64,000 nt of DNA from Phanerodontia chrysosporium (taxonomy: Eukaryota; Basidiomycota; Agaricomycetes; Polyporales; Phanerochaetaceae): contig MJGA01000067.1 of NCBI GenBank assembly GCA_001910725.1, forward strand, positions 1 to 64,000. The letters run 5' to 3'. Positions 55,770 through 64,000 of the stretch are shown piece after piece. The notes below the pieces were generated by a model, which was not told the origin of the DNA, did no database searches, and saw nothing but the letters and a program-made list of their open reading frames with translations. Numbering within the stretch: the stretch's first letter is position 1; each line of letters begins with the position of its first letter. The translations under genes and the position numbers were made by a program.

Positions 55770-57338
55770 CAAAAATACATAGAAGAGAAGCGAGACATGA
55801 AAAAACCGCGGTCATACCTCCGCCAACATCCAGAAGGTGAACAACGGCGACTTTGAGAGGTGAAGGAACGCCAAGATGACCACAAGCAACGTGAGCTGGA
55901 ACGAAACATTCAGTATGGAAAAGTGATGCACAGTTATATAGCGCACCGCTGTCAGAAGCTTAGAAAACATAGCAGTAGGCTTCCCTCCTGCTTTGCAACT
56001 GTCACTCCATTGAGGTGAATGAAGGCACGAGTTTTTTGCTTACCGTCTCCAGCTCGCGTTTCCCAGACTCTGACGAGTGATGGTGAGACTGTAGTAATCC
56101 TGAAAAGTCCTCCACTTCGAACATCATCGTGTGCCTAGATGCGGTCACCAAAGGGATCTTTGGGTCCAAGACTACAACTAGACTCACAGCGATCGCCACA
56201 ACGGCCTCGATGTCTGAAAGAAGTATGTGGGTTGAATATCACGCCATAATAGCGCGGTGCGCACCAGAATGGCTAAGGGTCTGAAGTCTTTTCCCGTCTT
56301 GCCGTGACCACAATCGAATCTTGCCCAGCTGCCAGCCGCCCGCTACCACCTCCCCGTTATGAATGAACTTCACAGGGCCCTGCAAGCCAGCTTCTGTGCT
56401 AATGGGGGCTCCAGGCGTCTTGGTGTCGAGGTTATGCACGTCAATTCCTGTGTTCATGACGACAGCAAGGAAAGTATGGTTGGGAGAAAGGCTTGTGGCA
56501 CCGCTGTGTATTGTTGTGAGATCAGGGACGGATAGCGCACGAGAGAATAACGCACAGTGATGTAGACGTGTTGAAAAGAGTAGCGATCACAGATTCAGTC
56601 TGAACGTCCCATACACTTCTCAAATCAGAGCCGCCTATCCTGGATACCTCGGATGGACTCACTGAATGCCATGATACTGGTATGAAGCGATCAGAACGCC
56701 CCGTCCTGCATCTTTCCAATGCAACCCCGTGATGACTATTTCTTTGTTCGCATTATCCTGCACTTTGGGCGGGTTTCCGAGGCGTCGAAGCATTGCCCAT
56801 CGTCCTTCAGCAGGCTTTAGATGGGTAACAAGGCACAAGTACATAGCTTACCGATGTCGCTACGCCGCCACACTCGAATGCCAGCACCCGCCCCTGTAGC
56901 GAGGTGCAGTCCTTTACTATCAACAGCAAGTTTGCCGATGCAGTGCTGTTTCGCAAATACCACATCGACCGCTATCTCGGGCTGACAGCGTTGCTTTCAG
57001 CAGCGTGGTGACGAGAAAGAACCAAAACCCGCACACACCTCGTGCAACGACCCAATCTCGTGTAATGAAATGTCGCAGATGGCCCCATCCTCAAAAGCAC
57101 AGGTAAGACTTTCGCACATAAACCACTGAAGTGCCGCGACGGTTGTCCCAGGCCTTCGCAGGATAGCCAATATTTCTCCCTGCTCAGTGCTTGCAATCAA
57201 CACGCGGTCCGCTCCAGCGAAAGCGATGTATTTCCCAGTAGAGCTGAAATCGACGGTGTTCAGATTGTAAAAGTATCCGCCAGGTTCTCGTCTCTTAGAC
57301 CATTTGGACCTGTATACGAGAGGTGTCATGGGAGTCAT
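55770..57338 (-). CDS. WD40-repeat protein
   Basis: A multi-exon gene starting at ATG 57338 (MTPMTPLVYRSKWSK). Exon pieces show WD-like blades: NTVDFSSTGKYIAFAGADRV, LHLATGAGAGIRVWRRSD, VITGLHWKDAGRGVLIASY, SDLRSVWDVQTESVIATL, ATSLSPNHTFLAVVMNTG with IDVHNL, VVAGGWQLGKIRLWSRQDG, and IPLVTASRHTMMFEVEDF. Likely introns include about 56992-57040, 56780-56830 and 56130-56160. A last exon near 55890-55812 (LTLLVVILAFLHLSKSPLF) would add a C-terminal membrane segment. WD40 propellers are protein-interaction scaffolds, and no specific partner can be named. Exon borders at the 3' end are approximate. Confidence 0.7.
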
Positions 57339-57436
57339 GGGTAAAGTGGCCAAGCGTGGTGTACACGTGCAAACATGCGAACAAACAATCTCCCTTTGTG
57401 GAACACGCGTCTATACCGTGTCTCGCCTCCTCCACC
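57339..57436. promoter_or_regulatory. 98-bp bidirectional promoter
   Basis: The WD40 gene starts at 57338 on the minus strand and the next gene at 57437 on the plus strand, leaving 98 bp between the two ATGs for both 5' leaders and promoters. Confidence 0.6.
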
Positions 57437-58331
57437 ATGGAACCAGACGATGACCTAACGTATTACTCTGCTCGTTTCACTCTGCGTAGGGCGGGCCCTA
57501 CTATCATCACCCTTCCGCAAGTGGCCTATGATGCAACGCCATCTCTTGTCTGCCTGGACCCTTCGACTGCAGCCTCCGAACTTCAACCTGCGTCGACCAG
57601 TGGCAACGAGAATATACCTGCGCTGGATGTGCAAGTGGATCAAGCCGACTCTTCTACTGCTCATGCGTTAGTGCCAATGCGGTATAAGCATATTCCCACG
57701 TACACTGCTCATACCTACTCTAGTCATGACGGCCCGGAGTTGGAAGAGCACAGGCAGGAAGCCCGGCCCTCTCCCGATGCCAATTATGTAGTGAGCCAGA
57801 TATTCACCTGCCTTCACTTTCTATGCTGAAGATACACATTAGCCTCTGCGGGGGGGTGAAGCGATAGCAACTGGGCGAAGTGCAGACGTGTCCCAGGCGG
57901 TCTTCTCTCAGCCTTCCCCTCATCAGAATCTTCGTCATTCCCCGGAAGCACATAATCTAATCATATCAACCCGAAAGACTCGCAAGATACGAGACACGCA
58001 GATTGTTGTCCACTGGTTTACGTCGTCCTCTGCTATCCGTATAGCAGCACCGCCGACGATTCCGACGGAGTATGGCCTCCAACGAAACGATTTGTACATT
58101 CATTCTTACGGTACACGTGCCTACCAAGCGTGGCGCTGCGCTGACATGGACCCGGTCCTCTGGACAGAGCTCGTCGAGGGCAAGGTCTACCACCTGCCTG
58201 ACGATGAACGCCCACGTGCCTTTGTGATCACCGAAGGAGGCCAGCCGTCGTGGGTCCTTCCGGACACTGTCGATCGGGCTTATAAGAAGCTACGTTTCAT
58301 CACGTTCCCAGTTAATAACGGTGAGTGGTAG
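57437..58331 (+). CDS. Hypothetical protein, two exons
   Basis: Exons 57437-57790 and 57843-58331 (52-bp intron, GTGAGC...CATTAG) give 280 residues in frame. The N-terminal half is Thr/Ser/Pro-rich and disordered-looking. The C-terminal half is compact: IRDTQIVVHWFTSSSAIRIA, NDLYIHSYGTRAYQAWRC, WTELVEGKVYHLPDDERPR and GGQPSWVLPDTVDRAY. No family is recognised. The stop may be replaced by a further exon, because AACGGTGAGTGG at the end looks like a donor. Confidence 0.6.
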
Positions 58332-59373
58332 TTAGCCTTGTCCACGATGAGTAATTGAAACTGTCGTATTACTTCCAGATTAGTTGCTGTCGAGCTAGAC
58401 CAGTGGCCTAATTCACTTCAGTATGAGGTGGGCTGGACGAGAGGCTGTCAATCATTCGCCCGAATGTAATGAAGCTGCGTCTTCATCATGAGAGAGTATC
58501 ACCTAAGCAACCTAAGCAGAAGTTGAGAGACTTGTACAGAGTGGTGACAGGTATCGCAAGGCATTTTTGACAGCACGCTCTCTCTCTCTTCGTAAGGACG
58601 ACGCTGTCATAGCTATTACGCACGTGGTCAGCGGGGAATACGACCGCGGCACAGGTGCATCTTCGTGCGTGCGGTGCGAAAATCCCAAGACTTCTTGACG
58701 GCTCTCTTTACGTGTGCTAAGTTATCCTCCTCCCAGCGTAGCTCAGAGTGGACTCGGACTCACTCCGCCGAACCCCGCATGCCTATAAAATGGTATTCCA
58801 GGCAATACTCGAGCGGCAGGCTAGGTGGTGATCTCCCCCCCTCCCCCGACGGCCTTGGGCTACTCGGGCGACGTCCGAAATGGACTAGGTTAAAGCAGAG
58901 ACGACAGTCTACGTGGCTTGAACGGGCGCGACGCACTTGTGCATAGACGGTGTATGACGAATCCGTTACAGACGCAGTCAGCGCGGTCCGTTGGCGGCGA
59001 CCACAGGTGTATGATGGGCGTACTATATGCTTCGAAGTGGCTGGAGCCCGACACGGTACTTAGATTTCTCGCGTGAACTCACTACAATCGCAATAGAAAA
59101 TACTATACTTCTGAGACGCGATACTTGAGCATCGTCCGCACTTGACAGTGTTGGGCGCACCATGATATGTTTTTCGCCATCTTCAAGCGGGCGAGCGTCA
59201 GAGCGCACTTGAAATCGCTGCTGGATTGACTGGACCGCCGGTCTCAGGACCGTGCATCTGAGCGGACCATCTTAGCACCTGGAATCTGCTCACTGCAGAA
59301 AATAAGGGTTCACAAGAGAAAGAAAATCATGCATTAGGAGAGGATCAGCGGTCGAGAGGTGTATATACTACAT
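58332..59373. other. Intergenic region
   Basis: About 1 kb between convergent genes. A (CT)n run lies at about 58578-58590 and a C-run near 58832. No gene recognised. Confidence 0.45.
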
Positions 59374-60270
59374 CTAAAGGAACTTGTCTAATAGAAACTG
59401 GACGGCCGCGTCGATGTCAGTCTCTTCAGTCTTCAGGGCTCCGCTACTCTCTACTTCAACACATGACAGATGGTAGCAGCGTGAACATATCAGAGTAGAA
59501 GGACGCAACCCTGGAAAGGTGAGGTAGCTATCCGTAGTGTTGCTCGACTCGCGTAACGTGGTGGCGATAGAGCGAAGGGTTCTCCCTGGCTCCGACAAGA
59601 TCGCCGCGGCGTGAGCAGCCCATAGAGCGTGCCATGTCGACGCGCACTGCTTCGAGTCTGGACATTCGGCTGCAGCCACAAGGGAAGGAGGTGAAACGAC
59701 GGTGTGGATAGTGCGTTCGCGAATCCGCCTTTTGAGCCTAACGACCTCCTGCGACAGTGGGCCAAGGGCGCAGCAGTCCTGAGGAGACAGATCTGTGGGA
59801 CTTGGAGACAACACTACCCGAGCAGCCTCGTCGAACCATTTGCGAGACAATGGCGTGGGAATGGCGATGGCGAGCCGAAGCTTTGAAGGAGCGTCGAACG
59901 CCGGATTCCCGTCAAGCTCTTTACTTGCAAATGAGATGCCGGACGATATCTGGAATCGGTGCGACAGTTCGAGAATTCCAATCAGACGGTCCAAAGTGTA
60001 GGCTGTGGCTTCCCCACTTGACTGGAATGAGCTCATGCAGAGATGTGCCATGTTGCGCGACTTACTGGGGATCACCAAGTAAAAAGTGCACAAGCCAACC
60101 AAATTCCTCGGCGGAGGTATGATCCAGGATAATGGGATCAAAGCTGTATCTCCCAGTTGCACGCCCTGAGCGTCGAGCTTGGGAGATTATCTCGCCAAAA
60201 CTACCAGAGCGGCGCACAACGAGAGAGATGGCCAGCTTCCACTTCTTTTCGCCAGCCTGATCACCATAAT
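59374..60270 (-). CDS. BTB/POZ-domain protein (start not resolved)
   Basis: The minus-strand gene has at least two well-supported exons joined across a 49-bp intron (60017-60065, GTAAGT...GTCAAG). Upstream, AGEKKWKLAISLVV and GRYSFDPIILDHTSAEEFGW with LVHFLLGDP show the second half of a BTB fold as found in Agaricomycetes. Downstream, HGEATAYTLDRLIGILELSH with RFQISSGISFASKEL is the following helical region, and the C-terminus has the paired Cys motif LICSRCYHLSC. The exon start is probably the acceptor GATCAG near 60260. The beginning of the BTB domain and the start codon lie further upstream, at 60270-60560, and are not resolved. The right inverted-repeat arm begins at 60572. Confidence 0.65.
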
Positions 60271-60571
60271 TGAGAACCTCTGTGCACGTATTAACGCTAG
60301 GGAGAGCTTCACCTGAAAAAACACAGCTGGCTCAGAGGATTGGTTGACTTCGTGCAAAGCGAGTAGCCAGCGTAATACCACAACCGCAAGTGCCGCCTGT
60401 AACAGGGAGGACAAGACTGCGAGCATGAGTTTTGAGAGCGGAATGAAGAGGTGAGTGGGTGAATGGGTGAGTCTCGTTTGTCGAGAGGGAGGCATATTTA
60501 AGCACCAGTGCACAAAGGAACAATGCATGCAGCCACTCTCTCGACCACGCTATTGCTTTGTCTGGTGGCAG

Positions 60572-61658
60572 TGCAGCATGCACCTTTGACATATGAGCAC
60601 CGATGTTCAGGATTTATGCTTGCGCGTGCGGACGCCCTACACTGGGTCAGCACTCCGCCGCCGACGAGGGCATGGATAGCTCGCGGAACTGGTTGGCGGT
60701 CAGGCGAACTGAGACTGTCTTGAATCCGGGCACAATCCGAATCCAATCCAGCTAGAATCCAGGAGTCTCACGTGAGATTTACGCGCGCGCCTAGACTAGG
60801 CTGATCAGACCTCCTTCGTAGACGCCCACTTCTGCGTCGTCCGCGGCGACGTCTCTGCTATCGACGTGACGCTCATCCAGCACGTCGACTTCAGCTTCAG
60901 CTCCGGCCCACAAAGCTCGACTTTCTGAAGACACTCATCACAGGCTTGCGCGGCCTCACGAGACCGATCTCGACGCTTATTGCGACGCCGCGTTGCCAGA
61001 CTATCCAGCCCCCCCGCGCGCGGTCTTCCACCCGCTGCCGGTGTAGTTCGAGAAGTTTATCGTCGTATTTGGCATCCTCATGATCATCGGTTTCCCGCTC
61101 CTGCTTACTCTCTTCGCGCCCATTGCTCGCTACCTGCAGACGTTTAGCCCATTTTGGCCCTGCCTGCACCGGATCATCCAGTTTGGTGCGCCTCTCTTCC
61201 TCCCAACAACTTTGTGCCTTTTGCTCACCCGTGATTTGCAGAACTTCCGGCTATCGTGTCGCGACTCGCCATTGGTGTCAAGCCTGTGAACAAGATGGGC
61301 ACGAGAGGATACCTCGACGGCACGCACACGATGTGGGGTGTCGCGATTTTCGTGCTCTACTCCCTCTAGATCTTGTACACCGCGTCGAAAGGATCTCAAA
61401 TTACGATAGCTGTAGTCTTGTAGAGAAGCGGTATAGATCTTGGGTATGTCGCTAGCTGCGGGGGACTCATGGTGCGTGTGCTGTAAGCACTTGTCCATCG
61501 GTACTCTGGCTTACGCGGTATCCTCTTTCCTCCATAGTCTGCCTCTCATTCATGCAGCCCACTCTCTGCATAGCTCGCTAACATCCTGTCCACATATCCG
61601 CATCCGGTCCCTTCTCGTAGCAATAGATAGATCGCCGCAGACGTCCTTCGCCATCAAT
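60572..61658. repeat. Long inverted repeat, right arm
   Basis: Reverse complement of 54635-55720. On the plus strand it contains a hydrophobic frame (MIIGFPLLLTLFAPIARYLQ, 61080-61289) that may be a fragment of a membrane-protein gene, plus the dispersed repeat at 60715-60810. Confidence 0.93.
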
Positions 61659-61698
61659 CGCGCGCGCGCGGCTCGTGAACTGTGTTTTCTTCATGCAG

Positions 61699-61990
61699 AT
61701 CATCCTTGGCGACTATGTCGGCGCGATCCCCGTGCTCGCGCGCGGCGGGAACGCATGGCGGCCTCGACCATACCGCAGCCCGATCGGCGGCGTTGGCCCG
61801 CGCGGCACGGGCAACGCCACGAGAGCCGAGTTCAAACTCATGTACCGCTGGGACGCGACGCTCTCCGCGCCCGACGTTTCGAGGATCGAGCAAGAGTTCT
61901 GGGAGCTGTACCCTGGCCACGACATTGCGACGCTCACGAAGGAGGACTTTGGCAGGGCGTACGGCTGCATACGCTTCTGCTCCGCCAAGG
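61699..61990 (+). pseudogene. Fragment of a Ppo/linoleate diol synthase-type dioxygenase
   Basis: After an acceptor-like TTCATGCAG, one open stretch reads IILGDYVGAIPVL, then EFKLMYRWDATLSAPDVSRI and EFWELYPGHDIATLTKEDF. This is characteristic of the heme peroxidase-like domain of fungal fatty-acid dioxygenases (psi-factor-producing oxygenases). Only about 95 of more than 1000 residues are present, and the sequence runs into an unrelated frame and a stop at 61999-62001. It starts only 40 bp after the inverted-repeat arm, as if a gene had been cut there. Confidence 0.7.
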
Positions 61991-62039
61991 AGCCGTTGTA
62001 GTGGAAGGTGCATCGTTCGATGAGTTACCGGCGCGAGCT

Positions 62040-62850
62040 CGATCTGACGATTACTGTATACCCCTCTTCGGTATGTCACTCCTGAGACTGTCCGAGAGCC
62101 CGAACGCTTACACATCTTGGTCAGCCGCACTCTGGCACCTGCTGGGACGTCTCGTCTGAAGAGACGCTCATGCACAACGGCGGAAGTGACTCGCTCTCGA
62201 TCACGAACGCGGCACGCTTTGCGATCAGCAACTGGGGCGTCGCCCGAACCGCGTCTTCGCCGTCGGCACGTCCTCCGGCGTGATGATGACGAGCGTGCTC
62301 GCGGGTGCGTACCCCGACATCTTCAAGGCTGGCATCGTCGACTCTGGCGTCGCGTTCGGTTGCTTCGCCGTCCCGGGACAGCCCGACGACAGCTGGAACT
62401 CGCTCCGCTCGCATGGGGAGATGATCCTTACTGGCCAACAATGGGTGCGTCGTACCCTATCTGTCATCCCATACCGTCTCGCTCACCTGTTGCACAGGCC
62501 CAGAAGGTCTACAAGGCATATCCTGGCTACACCGGCGCACGCCCCAAGATGCAGGTCTGGCACGGAACCATGTATGTCCCCGAGTCCAAGGTAGCTCTGT
62601 ACAATGCTGACGCGCAACCCCCCAGCGACACGACCCTCTACCCGCAGAACTTCTGGGAGGAAATCAAGCAGTGGACGACCGTGTTCGGCGACCCGAGCAA
62701 CCCGATTTCAAACGTCACTGAGTCGTACTTGCCCGCGGCTACTCCAACGCGACCTACGGCCCCAACTTCCAGGCGATCCTCGCCCAGAACGTCGGCCACA
62801 CCGTCCCGCTCTTCGAGTAGCAGTACCTGCAGTTCCTCGGCATCGCGTAA
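62040..62850 (+). pseudogene. CE1-type acetyl xylan/feruloyl esterase remnant
   Basis: The spliced remnant reads TITVYPSS|PHSGTCWDVSSEE, MHNGGSDSLSI, the nucleophile motif GTSSG in FAVGTSSGVMMTSVLAGAYP, SWNS, AYPGYTGARPKMQVWHGT, DTTLYPQNFWEEIKQW, then YSNATYG and GHTVPLFE (catalytic His) and LQFLGIA. This is the fungal CE1 esterase, a secreted alpha/beta hydrolase acting on plant cell-wall xylan. Introns 62071-62124, 62445-62497 and 62572-62625 fit. Disabling changes: a 1-nt loss near 62240-62247, another near 62730-62738, and an in-frame TAG at 62818-62820. The signal peptide and N-terminal third are missing. It cannot make a full enzyme. Confidence 0.85.
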
Positions 62851-63113
62851 AGTGGCCTTTTGTCGCTACCAGAGCGTTGCGTCTCCTTGTCACCTACTCC
62901 AAAATAATATTCAGGTTTTTGCAGCACTTGTGGGTGGGGACTGATTATAACCGGGGCGTGCTATGCAACGTGTAGGAGGTCTGAGGCTCTCGACAGGGTG
63001 CCATCCGAGTTCTCGAGCATGAACTTGGCGGGACAGCGGTCAGGCGAGTCGAAGCTTGCTAGAAACCTCTCCTACTATCCGGTCCTCAGGAGGGTAACGG
63101 CAAACTACTCGTT
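62851..63113. other. Gap between esterase remnant and F-box gene
   Basis: About 260 bp with no recognised feature. It should be the 3' flank of the F-box-like gene. Confidence 0.4.
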
Positions 63114-64000
63114 CTATGCTGTCGTCAGCACGAGTCTCTCGAGATAGGATAGCGCTTCTGGATGGTCGAGGTCCCATGCCCAGCGCCTACACCACACCGC
63201 CGCCGCCATCGGGCCGACATACAACTCCTTCACACCACGCACCTCTCGAAAGAGGGTCCGCCAGCCCATGCTGTCAGGGAAAAAATCACAAAGGTCGATT
63301 CGAGCCTGAAGGTGAAGATAAATAGGCATTATGGCTTGTCCGTAGACGCATGGCTTACCAGCGAGGTCCAGTGGTTGCGGATGAGCATCTGGGAGCACCT
63401 GCTCGGCGTGCACGAACTCGAAGTTTGGTGTCTTCACCACATGTATGCAAAGCGTCTTCGGCTTGATCTCCTGCAGGCATCGAAGCCAGTCGGCACTGCC
63501 GGGGGCGAACGGGCGCGTACAGCGAGATGTACAGCGTCTCAACGTCGGTGTGTGGCGCACGACCGTTTGGAAGTGCTGGCCCATGTCGCCTTCGATGCGA
63601 AGAGAGCGTGTGACTCGCCTAAGGGCGGGCTCGCGCTCCAGGAGCCGCGATACGGTCTCTGCATCCCGTGCGTTTCTGAGGCGGACCTGCGCATGCAGCA
63701 GCGGTGCGCTGATACGGTAGTCTCAAGCGTGGCGAGTCGGGGCGCTTCTAGGATGGTGGGATGCATCTCTCCGAACGCGTGCATCATAGATGCTGACATT
63801 GCACCAGTGGAACTTGCACAGATTCTCTAGAACGCCACCGAAGCTGAGGCAGGCGCTTCCCTAGCGCGTGCAATCGCTGGAGTCCATGCGTGGTCTGCCG
63901 GGACGAGCTTGAGTATGGTCAGAGCCATGAGGATACGACTTGTTACTCGTCGCGTCCGGCGTTGAGCGTGAGAACATACATAACTAAGTCCAGGAAGTGG
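63114..64000 (-). CDS. F-box-like/LRR protein, 3' part, possibly frameshifted
   Basis: The gene runs off the right edge. Its last exons read IKPKTLCIHVVKTPNFEFVHAEQVL and, after an intron (GTAAGC...CTTCAG, about 63297-63347), GWRTLFREVRGVKELYVGP with VWCRRWAWDLDHPEALSYLERL, ending at 63114. This is the leucine-rich C-terminal pattern of Agaricomycete F-box proteins. After EQVL the frame continues as PDAHPQPLD, whereas dropping one C near 63395 gives QMLIRNHWTSL, which fits the family better. So there may be a 1-nt insertion. The upstream part (APRLATLETTV near 63760-63730) is less clear. Confidence 0.5.

Larger units (their letters stand above)
54635..61658. mobile_element. Inverted-repeat-bounded multigene block
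   Basis: Two arms of about 1.09 kb face each other around 4.85 kb that holds a WD40 gene, a hypothetical gene and a BTB gene. It could be a composite mobile unit, an inverted duplication formed by replication or repair, or two opposed copies of one repeat. No target duplication flanks it (GCAGTGA on the left, CGCGCG on the right). The call is structural only. Confidence 0.4.

Noticed and set aside
54635..61658. Classical TIR DNA transposon.
   Set aside because: No target duplication, no known terminal motif and no transposase inside. Retained only as an inverted-repeat-bounded block.

Overview
The window looks like nuclear DNA of a basidiomycete fungus, most likely an Agaricomycete of the polypore type. 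Genes are dense and split by many 45-65 bp GT-AG introns, often with CTRAY-like branch points. Several families typical of Agaricomycetes are present: DUF6535 membrane proteins, LRR-like F-box proteins, fungal BTB proteins and Tnp2-type transposases. GC content is high outside one AT-rich island. All gene models below were spliced by eye. Where every exon is given, the phases add up to an open frame.

Layout, left half. 0.4-4.3 kb: a tandem pair of NmrA/isoflavone-reductase-like genes, the first broken by a 1-nt deletion. 4.3-7.6 kb: no gene recognised. 7.6-11.6 kb: a DUF6535 gene ending in a run of 27-nt symmetric microexons. 11.7-22.4 kb: a block of ordinary genes, all on the minus strand, for an F-box protein, VPS41 (HOPS/CORVET-type vacuolar tethering, 13 exons, C-terminal RING), a UapA/UapC-type purine permease and a class I histone deacetylase. 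23.2-23.9 kb: an AT-rich island and a 32-bp triplicate repeat.

Layout, right half. 25.6-33.3 kb: a complete, apparently young Ty3/gypsy chromovirus with 694-bp LTRs that look identical and a 5-bp target duplication. It carries gag and pol joined by a textbook -1 frameshift site, and an additional AUG-less open frame upstream of gag. It appears to interrupt an exon of a host gene. 33.3-46 kb is repeat-rich and includes a Tnp2/Plavaka-like transposase with a divergent six-exon partner gene. 46.4-51.2 kb holds a BTB protein, an SAM methyltransferase and a small single-TM protein. 51.7-53.8 kb is a multi-exon unknown gene. A 701-bp segment from 43.8 kb recurs at 53.9 kb. Four bases beyond that copy begins a 7-kb block (54.6-61.7 kb) bounded by about 1.09-kb inverted repeats and holding a WD40 gene, an unknown gene and a BTB gene. 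Right of it lie fused fragments of a fatty-acid dioxygenase (Ppo) and a CE1 esterase, both broken, then a partial F-box gene.

The left third is therefore mostly housekeeping (vacuole fusion, purine uptake, chromatin). The right two thirds is an accessory region shaped by retro- and DNA transposons, gene-fragment capture and a dispersed repeat family carrying GGATTCAGCCCGGATT-like motifs. The most unusual signals are the expression architecture of the retroelement, the symmetric microexon run, and the inverted-repeat-bounded multigene block.
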